The notes under the pieces were generated by a model, which was given only the letters and a program-made list of their open reading frames with translations, ran no database searches and was not told the origin of the DNA. The translations under genes and the position numbers were made by a program. Below, in pieces: positions 35,112 to 43,945 of a stretch of 64,000 bases of DNA. The DNA lies in NCBI RefSeq assembly GCF_034259205.1, contig NZ_CP139487.1, positions 2,232,001-2,296,000 on the forward strand, written 5' to 3'. Each line of letters begins with the position of its first letter. Position 1 is the stretch's first letter. This stretch comes from Peredibacter starrii (GTDB lineage: Bacteria > Bdellovibrionota > Bacteriovoracia > Bacteriovoracales > Bacteriovoracaceae).

Positions 35112-35732
35112 ATGCGATTTATTTTGATGCTGTCCCTACTTACTTTTTCATTTTCTGGATTTGCCCAATCGAAGGCCACTCAGAAACTGTTTAAATCCAT
35201 TCAAAAAAACGATGTAGTGCTTGCTCAAAGCGCGCTCTTAGAAGGTGCGGATGTGAATGGCATTGATGACTTTAAAAAACCTACAACCACAGTTCTTATA
35301 GAAGCGGTAAAACATAAACGAGATAAAATTGTGTCTCTGCTGTTAGGCTCCCGCGCAGATGTGAATCAACGAAGTCCTAAAGATTTCCTGACTGGTCTCA
35401 TGATTGCTTCCAAGAACAATGATGCTCGCATTTTGAAGATTCTCCTCGCAAGCGATGCTGATGTTAATTTAGAAAATCTAAGAGGCGAAACGGCCCTTCA
35501 TATTGCGGCCTTTAATAATTCAACCGACGCAGGAAAACTTCTCATTTCTTCTCGTGAAATTGACGTGAATGCGGGTGGGGAAAATTGTGCACTTGTAACC
35601 GCCGCCAAAGAAGGTCATTCAGGTATGACAATTCTTTTAAAGAGCGTAGTGAATCCGGTTTGTCTTGAAAAAGCACTTCAGAGTGCAGAGAAAAATAACA
35701 AAGATGTGATCGTCAGAATTTTAGGCCGCTAG
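35112..35732 (+). CDS. Secreted ankyrin-repeat protein
   Basis: 206 residues. The signal peptide ends FSGFAQ; then four to five ankyrin repeats (about residues 30-190), seen as GADVNGID, LLLGSRADVNQR, LLASDADVNLEN, RGETALHIAAFNN and REIDVNAGG. Ankyrin proteins bind protein partners; the export signal places this one in the periplasm, where catalase-linked ankyrins have been described. A possible -10 TACAAT ends 5 nt before the ATG. The last 12 bp overlap the convergent PH-like gene. Confidence 0.87.
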   Translation: MRFILMLSLLTFSFSGFAQSKATQKLFKSIQKNDVVLAQSALLEGADVNGIDDFKKPTTTVLIEAVKHKRDKIVSLLLGSRADVNQRSPKDFLTGLMIASKNNDARILKILLASDADVNLENLRGETALHIAAFNNSTDAGKLLISSREIDVNAGGENCALVTAAKEGHSGMTILLKSVVNPVCLEKALQSAEKNNKDVIVRILGR

Positions 35733-36164
35733 ATTCATTTCAGAGTATTTCTTCGCTTCCAACCATTCTTTTACTTTGTCTGCATTATCGATAAAAAAGT
35801 AGGTCTTCTTACCTGTTTTGGTTTTAATCGTAAGACTTGCGAAGGACTGTTTTTCCTCACTGACTTCAACACTCAAAATATCTTCGTATCGAATGGAATG
35901 CTTGAAAGAAAAAAACTGACTATGCAGCTCGTGCTCATCAAAAAAGACCTGGTGACGAAGATCGTAAGTAACGAAGCTTAGGATCATGAGAGAGAGAAAT
36001 CCACCAAGCACCATCACACTTAAGTTTGTGATTTCAGAGGGCCCTAATTTGACGATGGCATAGCATTGAATGGCATAACAGAAGACGATAAAGGGGACCA
36101 CTCGGACCATATGATCCAAATGCTTCTCTCGGGTAACTTGCAATGATTTTTTTACCTCGTTCAT
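35721..36164 (-). CDS. Small membrane protein with PH-like domain (paralog A)
   Basis: 147 residues from the ATG at 36164. An upstream open stretch of 56 codons crosses the histidine kinase start and lacks protein character. Two TM helices (about 23-45 and 50-75: VVPFIVFCYAIQCYAIV, SVMVLGGFLSLMILSF), then a cytoplasmic beta-rich domain: HQVFFDEHELHSQFFSFKHS and IRYEDILSVEVS. This layout fits bacterial PH-like proteins (YdbS/YcxB type). It is clearly paralogous to the 37441 gene; both point inward onto the GAF-histidine kinase region. Confidence 0.72.
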   Translation of the reverse strand: MNEVKKSLQVTREKHLDHMVRVVPFIVFCYAIQCYAIVKLGPSEITNLSVMVLGGFLSLMILSFVTYDLRHQVFFDEHELHSQFFSFKHSIRYEDILSVEVSEEKQSFASLTIKTKTGKKTYFFIDNADKVKEWLEAKKYSEMNLAA

Positions 36165-36236
36165 TGTTTGTCTATTCGGAGTTATTTTTGGTTTTATGAG
36201 AGAATTTTTTGAACTCAAAAAAGGACCTGAAAATAG

Positions 36237-37454
36237 ATGACTAAATTCGACGAATCTTGGGAACTGCACCGTCTGATGGAGCTCAAATCTTATGAGATCC
36301 TGGATACTGAAAGAGAACCCGCCTTTGATCAAATAACCTCATTAGCTTCCGTTATTTGCGGAACACCGATAGCAGTTATTAGTCTTTTGGATGCCCAAAG
36401 ACAGTGGTTTAAATCTGCAGTTGGCCTTGACGCCACTGAGACTCCTCGTTGTGTTTCTTTCTGTGATCATGCCATCCGACAAGACGGCATCATGGAAATT
36501 TCAGATGCAACTTCTGATCCACGCTTTAGTGGTAATCCACTGGTGATTGATGCTCCATATATACGTTTTTATGCTGGTGCACCTTTAATCTCTCCTAATG
36601 GACATGCACTTGGCACTTTATGTGTCATTGATGATAAACCCGGCTCTCTTTCTGAAAAGCAAAAGGCCTCGCTCATGCATCTTGCCGAGCAGGTTGTGGC
36701 CCAAATGGAACTTCGTAAGAAGAATCTTGAATTGACCGCGGCCAAAAGAAAGCTTGAAGACCAGCAAGAGCTTTTGATCAATAAGGCGAAACTTCAAACC
36801 ATTGGAGAACTGACTGGTGGAATCTGTCATCAAATCAGTAATCCTCTGACCATCATTGTTGGTCGCGCAATGATGCTTCGTTTGCGACTGAAAGAAAAAG
36901 ATGTCGCAAGCAAAGAAGAAATCATGAGTGAGCTCGATGTGATTGATCAAACCGTCAATCGCGTCTCGAGTGTCTTAAAAGCACTTAAGACCTATTCCAA
37001 AGATATGGGGGAGGAAGTCACTGAATGCCATTTGGAAGATTTGGTGGAAGATAGTCTGCTGCTCATGAAGAGTCGTATGGATAAGATTGAAGTAGATATC
37101 GACACTGAAAAACGTCTCAAAATTAAAGTGAATAAGAATCAACTTACCCAGGTGATCTTAAATGTCATAGGGAACTCGGTTGAGGCCCTCGAGAATCATG
37201 GCAATAAACAGATTTCTGTTTCGGCCTGGAGTGACGATAAGCACGCTTACCTTGATATTAAGGACAATGGGCCCGGCATTAAAAACACCGACGCACAAAA
37301 CGTGTTCGTTCCGTTCTTTTCAACGAAGCCACTTCATTTTGGGATTGGACTTTCGAATGCCAAAGCATACCTAGAGCAAAATCAAGGGAAACTCCTGCTC
37401 TTAAAAGAGCAGGGTCCTACTACATTTAGGATTCAAATTCCTAAGGCCTCTTAG
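36237..37454 (+). CDS. GAF-domain sensor histidine kinase
   Basis: 405 residues, no TM helix. GAF domain (about 10-155) with the common prelude ESWELHRLMELKSYEILDT and motifs AVISLLDAQRQWFKSAVGL, RCVSFCDHAI and FYAGAPLISPNG. A coiled linker follows, then the H-box TIGELTGGICHQISNPL (phospho-His), N-box VILNVIGNSVEAL, D/G1 IKDNGPGIK, F box FVPFFSTKP and G2 GIGLSN. It senses a ligand or redox state in the cytoplasm; no response regulator is adjacent. It is flanked on both sides by paralogous PH-like membrane proteins on the opposite strand. Confidence 0.93.
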   Translation: MTKFDESWELHRLMELKSYEILDTEREPAFDQITSLASVICGTPIAVISLLDAQRQWFKSAVGLDATETPRCVSFCDHAIRQDGIMEISDATSDPRFSGNPLVIDAPYIRFYAGAPLISPNGHALGTLCVIDDKPGSLSEKQKASLMHLAEQVVAQMELRKKNLELTAAKRKLEDQQELLINKAKLQTIGELTGGICHQISNPLTIIVGRAMMLRLRLKEKDVASKEEIMSELDVIDQTVNRVSSVLKALKTYSKDMGEEVTECHLEDLVEDSLLLMKSRMDKIEVDIDTEKRLKIKVNKNQLTQVILNVIGNSVEALENHGNKQISVSAWSDDKHAYLDIKDNGPGIKNTDAQNVFVPFFSTKPLHFGIGLSNAKAYLEQNQGKLLLLKEQGPTTFRIQIPKAS

Positions 37455-37860
37455 ATTTCTTTTTTTGAATATAGTTTTCGATCAATTCCGGTGAATCCAC
37501 ATGGTGAAGCCGGATTGTACTTCCGTCATGGGCGTGAAGAGTCACTTGTGCATAGTGAAAACGCGACTTCTTAATCTCTACGTGAACCACATTCTGATAA
37601 AGCATTTCTTCTTTGATCTTCAAAAGATCAAAGCGGGCCTCAATGTAATTGGGTTTCAGGATCACTTTGTGATGAATATCGTAAAAGTGATACAGAAGAA
37701 TAATCAGTGCCAGACCCACACCTAAGAAAACATTCATGTCATTTGAGAGGTGAGGAGGGGCAAACTTCTGATAAATGTAAACTTGTGCGAGGTAAAGGAC
37801 GACAAGGAACGGGGTCAAGCGCGCCATGTAGCGCTGATGATTGTTACGAGTGATTTGCAT
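37441..37860 (-). CDS. Small membrane protein with PH-like domain (paralog B)
   Basis: 139 residues from ATG 37860, chosen over 37869 because AGGA then sits 8 nt upstream. Two TM helices (RLTPFLVVLYLAQVYIY and MNVFLGVGLALIILLYHF), then YDIHHKVILKPNYIEARF and a beta-rich C-terminus. It aligns along its length with paralog A (two TM, a YD-(L/I)-(R/H)-H motif after TM2, then a soluble PH-like domain). The last 14 bp overlap the histidine kinase gene. Function unknown. Confidence 0.75.
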   Translation of the reverse strand: MQITRNNHQRYMARLTPFLVVLYLAQVYIYQKFAPPHLSNDMNVFLGVGLALIILLYHFYDIHHKVILKPNYIEARFDLLKIKEEMLYQNVVHVEIKKSRFHYAQVTLHAHDGSTIRLHHVDSPELIENYIQKKKSKRP

Positions 37861-37997
37861 TAAAAACATCCTGTTTTATATGATGCATCATCTTCGTCTA
37901 TTACAAATTATCCTTCAAGGGAGAAGATTTGAAATTTTGAATGATGGAAAGAGTCGGGTAATCGAAAAGTTCGTTATGCCAAACTCACGGAATTGCA

Positions 37998-38026
37998 TAG
38001 TCAGTATTTCTCTAACAGGTTAGAAT
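37998..38026 (+). promoter_or_regulatory. Predicted promoter of acnA
   Basis: TAGTCA (37998-38003), 17-bp spacer, TAGAAT (38021-38026). The predicted start near 38033 gives a leader of about 23 nt holding AAGGGAG before the GTG start. Confidence 0.4.
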
Positions 38027-38055
38027 ATCTCATAAATTTTTCAAGGGAGTGAACA

Positions 38056-40746
38056 GTGTCAGACAAGAGACTCGATACTTTTAAAACTCGCCAGACCCTG
38101 AAGGTCGGCAATAAATCTTACGACTACTTTTCACTTAAAGCAGCTCAAGCAGCTGGTGTGGGTGATGTAGAAAACCTTCCATACTCGCTGAAAGTGTTGA
38201 TGGAAAACCTTCTTCGTAATGAAGATGGTTTCACTGTTTTCGGTGACGACATTAAGGCCATGGGCCAATGGACGAAAGACAAGAAGTCGACTCGCGAAAT
38301 TAACTACTATCCTGCTCGCGTTCTTATGCAGGACTTTACTGGTGTACCAGCGGTAGTTGATCTGGCAGCTATGAGAGATGCCATGAAAGCAGTTGGTGGT
38401 AATCCTCAAAAAATTAACCCTCAGGTTCCAGTTGATCTGGTAATCGATCACTCAGTGATTGTTGATTACTCTGCAACTCCGGATGCATTCACAAAAAACA
38501 TGAACCTTGAATACGAAAGAAACGGCGAGCGCTACAAGTTTCTTAAGTGGGGACAAAAAGCATTTAAAAATTTCCGCGTAGTTCCTCCTGGTACAGGTAT
38601 CTGTCACCAAGTGAACGTTGAATATCTTGCTCAAACTGTTTGGACAAAAGAAGAAGATGGTAAGACCATCGCTTACTGTGACACTTGCGTTGGTACAGAT
38701 TCACACACAACTATGGTGAACGGTCTTTCTGTTCTTGGTTGGGGTGTTGGTGGTATTGAAGCAGAAGCCGCGATGCTTGGCCAAGCTGTTACAATGCTTA
38801 TTCCAGAAGTTGTTGGTTTCAAACTTACTGGTAAAACTAAAGAAGGCGTAACTGCAACTGACGTAGTTCTAACTGTTACAAATATGCTTCGTAAAAAAGG
38901 CGTAGTTGATAAGTTCGTTGAGTTCTTCGGTCCTGGTCTAAAAGATCTGACTCTTGCTGACCGTGCAACAATTGCAAACATGGCCCCAGAATACGGTGCT
39001 ACTTGTGGTTTCTTCCCGGTTGATGAAAAAACGATTGAATATCTTCGTTTCACAGGTCGTGATGAAGAGCGCGTTCAACTTGTTGAAGCTTACGCAAAAG
39101 AGCAAGGTTTCTGGAGAAACGATTCTAAAGATCCTATCTTCACAGACACTCTTGAATTAGATCTTTCTACTGTTGAGCCATCACTTGCTGGTCCTAAGCG
39201 TCCTCAAGACAGAATCGCTCTCTCAAACATCTCTGAAGGTTTCAAAAAAGACCTGGTTTCTGAAACTGGTTTCAAAGTAAAAGCTGACGACGCTAACGTT
39301 GCTCAGAAAGTTGATGGTAAGGATTTCACAATTACTCACGGTGATGTGATGATCGCTGCGATCACTTCTTGTACAAATACATCTAACCCATCAGTTCTCA
39401 TCGCTGCTGGTCTAGTTGCTAAAAAAGCAAACGCTCTTGGTCTTACGAAAAAGCCATGGGTGAAAACTTCTCTGGCCCCGGGATCTAAAGTTGTAACTGA
39501 TTACCTTGAGGCCGCTGGTCTTCAACCTGAACTTAACAAGCTTGGTTTCAACCTTGTTGGTTACGGTTGTACAACTTGTATCGGTAACTCAGGTCCTCTG
39601 GCCCCTGAACTTTCTAAGGCGATCAAAGACGGTAACCTTACTGCGTCAGCAGTTCTTTCTGGTAACCGTAACTTTGAAGGCCGTGTATCTCCAGACGTTA
39701 AAGCCAACTACCTTGCTTCACCTCCGCTAGTTGTTGCTTACGCAATCGCTGGTAACGTGAAACTTGATCTTACTAAAGATCCAATCGGTAAAGGTTCTAA
39801 CGGTAAAGATGTTTACCTAAAAGACATCTGGCCTACTTCACAGGAAATCTTCGAAGCTTCGAAGGCAATTACTCCTGCGATGTTCAAATCTCGTTACTCT
39901 GACGTGTTCAAAGGTGATGAGTTCTGGCAGAAGGTTCCAGTATCTGAAGGCGAAACTTACGCTTGGGATTCTGCTTCGACTTACATCAATAACCCTCCAT
40001 ACTTCAAAGGTATGAAGAAAGATCCAGAAGCGATCAAAGATATCGTTGGTGCAAATGTTCTTGGTTTATTCGGTGATTCAATCACGACTGACCACATTTC
40101 TCCTGCTGGTTCATTCAAGCCTGAAACTCCGGCCGGTTCATACCTGGTTGGCCGTGGTGTAAAACCAGCGGACTTCAACCAATATGGTGCTCGTCGTGGT
40201 CACGATGAAGTTATGACTCGTGGAACATTCGCTAACATCCGTCTTAAAAACGAGATGGTAAAATCTGGTAAAGAGGGTGGATTCACAACATACATCCCAA
40301 CTGGTGAAGAAACGACCATCTATGATGCTTCAATGAAGTATCAAGCAGCTGGTAAACCACTCGTGGTTCTTGCTGGTAAAGAATACGGTACAGGTTCATC
40401 TCGTGACTGGGCAGCGAAAGGTACTCGTCTACTAGGTATTAAAGCTGTTATCACTGAGAGCTTCGAGCGTATTCACCGTTCTAACCTTATTGGTATGGGT
40501 GTAATTCCTCTTCAATTCACTGGTGGTGCTACTCGTAAATCACTTAACCTTGATGGTTCTGAAGAAATCACAATCCACGGTCTGGCCGATATGAAACCTA
40601 AAGCTCAACTGAACGCTGAAATTAAGCGTAAAGATGGCTCGGTTGAAAAAGTGGTTTTCCACTCTCGTATCGATACGGCCAACGAACTTGAGTACTACAA
40701 AAACTCAGGTATCCTTCACTACGTTCTAAGAAAGCTAAATGCTTAA
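38056..40746 (+). CDS. acnA: Aconitate hydratase
   Basis: 896 residues, AcnA/IRP1 type. It interconverts citrate and isocitrate in the TCA cycle. 4Fe-4S ligand Cys lie in SCTNTSNPS and [12 protein letters not shown]. Further marks are [35 protein letters not shown] and [16 protein letters not shown] (catalytic Ser and swivel domain). The start is GTG with AAGGGAG 6 nt upstream. Single transcription unit ending in a strong hairpin. Codon use is like sucA, with few GCC codons. Confidence 0.97.
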   Translation: MSDKRLDTFKTRQTLKVGNKSYDYFSLKAAQAAGVGDVENLPYSLKVLMENLLRNEDGFTVFGDDIKAMGQWTKDKKSTREINYYPARVLMQDFTGVPAVVDLAAMRDAMKAVGGNPQKINPQVPVDLVIDHSVIVDYSATPDAFTKNMNLEYERNGERYKFLKWGQKAFKNFRVVPPGTGICHQVNVEYLAQTVWTKEEDGKTIAYCDTCVGTDSHTTMVNGLSVLGWGVGGIEAEAAMLGQAVTMLIPEVVGFKLTGKTKEGVTATDVVLTVTNMLRKKGVVDKFVEFFGPGLKDLTLADRATIANMAPEYGATCGFFPVDEKTIEYLRFTGRDEERVQLVEAYAKEQGFWRNDSKDPIFTDTLELDLSTVEPSLAGPKRPQDRIALSNISEGFKKDLVSETGFKVKADDANVAQKVDGKDFTITHGDVMIAAITSCTNTSNPSVLIAAGLVAKKANALGLTKKPWVKTSLAPGSKVVTDYLEAAGLQPELNKLGFNLVGYGCTTCIGNSGPLAPELSKAIKDGNLTASAVLSGNRNFEGRVSPDVKANYLASPPLVVAYAIAGNVKLDLTKDPIGKGSNGKDVYLKDIWPTSQEIFEASKAITPAMFKSRYSDVFKGDEFWQKVPVSEGETYAWDSASTYINNPPYFKGMKKDPEAIKDIVGANVLGLFGDSITTDHISPAGSFKPETPAGSYLVGRGVKPADFNQYGARRGHDEVMTRGTFANIRLKNEMVKSGKEGGFTTYIPTGEETTIYDASMKYQAAGKPLVVLAGKEYGTGSSRDWAAKGTRLLGIKAVITESFERIHRSNLIGMGVIPLQFTGGATRKSLNLDGSEEITIHGLADMKPKAQLNAEIKRKDGSVEKVVFHSRIDTANELEYYKNSGILHYVLRKLNA

Positions 40747-40751
40747 TTGAG

Positions 40752-40784
40752 AATAGGGGGCCGTTCTGGCCCCCTATTTCTTGT
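40752..40784 (+). terminator. Terminator after acnA
   Basis: ATAGGGGGCC (40753-40762), 5-nt loop, GGCCCCCTAT (40768-40777), then TTCTTGT. A perfect 10-bp stem 6 bp after the acnA stop; the T-tract is imperfect. Confidence 0.8.
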
Positions 40785-40851
40785 CAACACACTCCTAAGC
40801 GTTAATAATAGATGAGTTAAGTCGTTTATCCACTGTCACCAAAGGACAAGT

Positions 40852-41637
40852 ATGGGTAGTCATGCACTCTATTCATTAAAAAATTCTCGTGTACTTATAA
40901 CCGGCGCTTCCTCAGGGATTGGCCGTGCTATGGCGTTTTCTATGGCCATGCGTGGTGCTCATCTCTTTCTTCTTGCCCGTCGTGAAGAAAAACTTTTAGA
41001 AGTGAAGTCCGAAATTCAAACAGAGTTTCCGAATGTGAAAGTTGATGTCATTGCTTGTGATGTAAATGATTCACACGCTGTGGAACTCATCAAAAAGATC
41101 ACGGAAGAAAAAGTCGATGTTCTGGTAAACAATGCTGGGCTTGCTCTTGGCCGCGAAAAACTTGAACTCTCGCAGCTCACGGATATGGAGCAGATGATCA
41201 GCACCAATATCACGGCAAACTTCAAACTTGTTCACCTGACACTTCCTTGGATGTTAAAAGCAGGGAAGGGAGACATTATTAATTTGTGTTCTGTGGCCGG
41301 ACATTACACCTATCAGGGTGGGGCGGTTTATTGTGCCACAAAACATGCAGTAAATGCTTTCACCCGTGTTGTTCGTGAAGAAACGGCCGGGAAAAATATT
41401 CGTGTTATGCAGATTTCACCCGGAATGGTGAACACGGAATTTAGTAAAGTTCGCTTTAAAGGTGATCAGAAAACTGCCGACTCAGTCTATGCCGGGATGG
41501 TTCCTCTTGAGGCGGATGATATCGCTCGCATGATGACATTCATGCTCGAGCAACCTCGTCACGTCGTGATTGATGAAATTATTACGATGCCGACGGACCA
41601 GGGAAGTCCCACTACAGTGGTAAGGAAGCACTCGTGA
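40852..41637 (+). CDS. Short-chain dehydrogenase/reductase
   Basis: 261 residues of the classical SDR fold. Cofactor site VLITGASSGIGRAMA, NNAGLALG after beta-4, catalytic Ser in NLCSVAGHYTYQG and Y-x3-K in YCATKHAVN. The Arg after beta-2 (LARREEKL) favours NADPH. It resembles YdfG/serine-dehydrogenase-like SDRs; the substrate is unknown. AAAGGA precedes the ATG. It overlaps the dihydroorotase-like gene by 4 bp (GTGA). Confidence 0.9.
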   Translation: MGSHALYSLKNSRVLITGASSGIGRAMAFSMAMRGAHLFLLARREEKLLEVKSEIQTEFPNVKVDVIACDVNDSHAVELIKKITEEKVDVLVNNAGLALGREKLELSQLTDMEQMISTNITANFKLVHLTLPWMLKAGKGDIINLCSVAGHYTYQGGAVYCATKHAVNAFTRVVREETAGKNIRVMQISPGMVNTEFSKVRFKGDQKTADSVYAGMVPLEADDIARMMTFMLEQPRHVVIDEIITMPTDQGSPTTVVRKHS

Positions 41638-42896
41638 AAGTTATTGATGCTATTACCGTTACTTCAACGGATGTAAAACGCCAGCAGATTCAGTTTGATG
41701 AAACGACTGGATTGATTGTGGCAGTAGGGGACTTGAACCTTACACCTGATTATAGTTTTGGAAATGATTGTTACTTATTCGCAGGAATGGGGGACGTACA
41801 TATTCATGCCCGTGAGGATGTCTCGGGCAAAAATAATTATAAAGAAGATTTCACCAGCGCTCGTGCTGCCCTTCACAACGGAGGACTTTGTCACGCGGGC
41901 GATATGCCGAATAACCCAGTTCCACCTGTGGATGATAAAAGTTATGAAGCAAAAGTTAAACTCGCTGAAAAGGTCGACGGAGAAATCTGGGCCTATGCGG
42001 GAATAGGCCCGGAAACAAAACCTCTAAGCTACCCTGTTCCTTATAAGGTCTACATGGGTCCATCGATTGGAGAGTTGTTCTTTAAAGATCTTCCAACTCT
42101 GGAACACACGCTTGAGAATTATCGCGGCGAATGTGTAAGTTTTCACTGTGAAGATCCGCTTATTCTTGAGGCCCACAAAAGTGCCACTCATCACCATGAT
42201 CGACGTCCGGTGGAGGCAGAAGTTATCGCCACAAAAGACGCTCTCATGATGATTCAAAAATTTAATCTTAAAGGGAAACTCTGCCACTATAGTTCTGGTG
42301 AAGGTCTTCGTCTTATTCGTGAAGCTCGTACACAAGGTGTGGAAGTTCAGATTGAAGTGACTCCACAGCACTTGTTCTATGATATCGAACACATTCTTGA
42401 AAAAGATCTTAAGGTCTTTCAGATGAATCCACCGATTCGTCATGAATATGATCGTTCCGCACTTCTGATGGCCCTTAAAAATGGCGAGATTGATTTTCTT
42501 GCCACTGATCATGCTCCTCATACCCATGAGGAAAAAGAAAAAGGCACATCTGGATTAACTGGTCTGGATACGTTTGGACCCTTCGTGACCTGGCTGATTA
42601 ATGACCAGGGCCTCGATCCAAAACTTATTGCTAAAGTGGCGGCAGAAAATCCTGGAGACTTCTATAATCAGTTCCTGCCAAGCTGGCAGAAAATTTCTAA
42701 AGCATTCACTGGCATGGGTAATGGTCTTGGATATTTAAAACCTGGTTTCAGAGCTAACTTTTCGATTCTCAATATGAAGCGTCCACTGACAGTGGCAGCT
42801 GACAATCTAAAAACGAAAGTTGGCCACTCGCCATTTATGGGTGTGACTTTTCCTGGTTCTGTAGAAGCTCTCTTTATCGGGGGTAAAAAGGTATGA
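41634..42896 (+). CDS. Dihydroorotase-type amidohydrolase
   Basis: 420 residues. Metal-site HxH in GDVHIHARED, a Lys in YKVYMGPS as in type I dihydroorotases, VSFHCEDP, LCHYSSGEG, IEVTPQHL and FLATDHAPH (catalytic Asp). Dihydroorotase closes carbamoyl-aspartate to dihydroorotate in pyrimidine synthesis. No other pyr gene is nearby, and related hydantoinase-like enzymes share these motifs, so PyrC is probable rather than certain. GTG start overlapping the SDR stop; its own stop overlaps the next ATG. Confidence 0.85.
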   Translation: MKVIDAITVTSTDVKRQQIQFDETTGLIVAVGDLNLTPDYSFGNDCYLFAGMGDVHIHAREDVSGKNNYKEDFTSARAALHNGGLCHAGDMPNNPVPPVDDKSYEAKVKLAEKVDGEIWAYAGIGPETKPLSYPVPYKVYMGPSIGELFFKDLPTLEHTLENYRGECVSFHCEDPLILEAHKSATHHHDRRPVEAEVIATKDALMMIQKFNLKGKLCHYSSGEGLRLIREARTQGVEVQIEVTPQHLFYDIEHILEKDLKVFQMNPPIRHEYDRSALLMALKNGEIDFLATDHAPHTHEEKEKGTSGLTGLDTFGPFVTWLINDQGLDPKLIAKVAAENPGDFYNQFLPSWQKISKAFTGMGNGLGYLKPGFRANFSILNMKRPLTVAADNLKTKVGHSPFMGVTFPGSVEALFIGGKKV

Positions 42897-43945
42897 AAAT
42901 GATCGTTGGAACCCTGGTTGTTTTTGCTTTTCTCTTTGTGGGCATCATCGCCTGGAGTGCCTATCCATGGAGCATTGGTGAATCAACCGCCGAGTTTGAA
43001 GTTCATCATATTGATCCGGAAGTCATGGTTGATATGGAAGATCGTCCTTCAGTGGTAAAAGTTCTTACCTGGAACATTGGGTATCTTTATGGCCAGGGTT
43101 CTGAAGGTCCGGGCTATGAGCACCGTGGGAAAGAATATTACGAAGAAAAATTAAAAGAATTTGCTCAGCAAATTAAAGACTGGAATCCGGACGTCATCTG
43201 TCTTCAGGAAGTGGACTTTGAATCTTCTCGTTCAGGGGATTTGAATCAGGCCCAGTATCTGGCTGCGAAGGCGGGATATCCCTATGTGGCAGAGGCCGTG
43301 TCTTGGGACGCCAATTACATTCCATTTCCTTACTGGCCATTGAAAAACAATTTTGGCCGTGTGAAATCCGGGGGAGCGATCCTTAGTAAATACCCTTTAA
43401 AAAACCACTCAGTCACCCTACTTGAAAAACCTCAGTCTCAGCCTTGGTGGTATAACCTTTTCTATCTACATCGCTATTTCCAGACTGTGACGATTGAATT
43501 GGATGAAAAAGAATACAAAATCGTAAACCTTCATCTTGAGGCCTTTGATAAGATTGACCGCTTAAAGCAAGTTGGGCAGCTCGTGGATAAAGTGAAGCGT
43601 GAGGGAATTGATTTTGTGGCCGGGGACTTTAACATGCTTCCAGCAAGTGCCACGAAACGCTCAAAATTCTACAATGAAGACGATTATGAGAACGATGCGA
43701 GCTATGAAGGGATGCAGGTCTCGAAGCTTTCTGAGGTCGTTCCTGATGATATTTACGCGAAAGACGAGAAGACTTATTTCACGTTTCCGGCCTGGGCACC
43801 AGATCGTCGACTTGATTATATCTTCTATAAACCGGGCCTTAAAATGATGAGGGCCGAAGTTTTAAGTTCGGCCCTCTCGGATCATTTGCCCCTTAGGGCC
43901 ACATTTCAAATTGGTTCACCAAAGTTTAATCCATATTCACAATAA
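42893..43945 (+). CDS. Endonuclease/exonuclease/phosphatase-family protein, membrane-anchored
   Basis: 350 residues. N-terminal TM/signal segment (about 3-22), then an EEP fold: VLTWNIGYL, VICLQEVDFE (metal Glu), NLHLEAF (His), AGDFNMLPAS (D-x-N), DRRLDYIFY and SDHLPLRA (catalytic His). The family covers DNases, sphingomyelinases and inositol phosphatases. Export and the EEP motifs suggest hydrolysis of phosphodiesters, perhaps lipids or nucleic acid, outside the cytoplasm. Third gene of the SDR-dihydroorotase operon (ATGA overlap). Its 3' end overlaps mltD by 20 bp. Confidence 0.87.
   Translation: MKMIVGTLVVFAFLFVGIIAWSAYPWSIGESTAEFEVHHIDPEVMVDMEDRPSVVKVLTWNIGYLYGQGSEGPGYEHRGKEYYEEKLKEFAQQIKDWNPDVICLQEVDFESSRSGDLNQAQYLAAKAGYPYVAEAVSWDANYIPFPYWPLKNNFGRVKSGGAILSKYPLKNHSVTLLEKPQSQPWWYNLFYLHRYFQTVTIELDEKEYKIVNLHLEAFDKIDRLKQVGQLVDKVKREGIDFVAGDFNMLPASATKRSKFYNEDDYENDASYEGMQVSKLSEVVPDDIYAKDEKTYFTFPAWAPDRRLDYIFYKPGLKMMRAEVLSSALSDHLPLRATFQIGSPKFNPYSQ

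Noticed and set aside
36165-36332. N-terminal extension of PH-like paralog A
   Set aside because: It overlaps the histidine kinase start on the other strand and has no counterpart in paralog B.
42024-42527. 167-residue antisense reading frame inside the dihydroorotase gene
   Set aside because: Shadow of a well-supported gene; no signal, motif or ribosome site.
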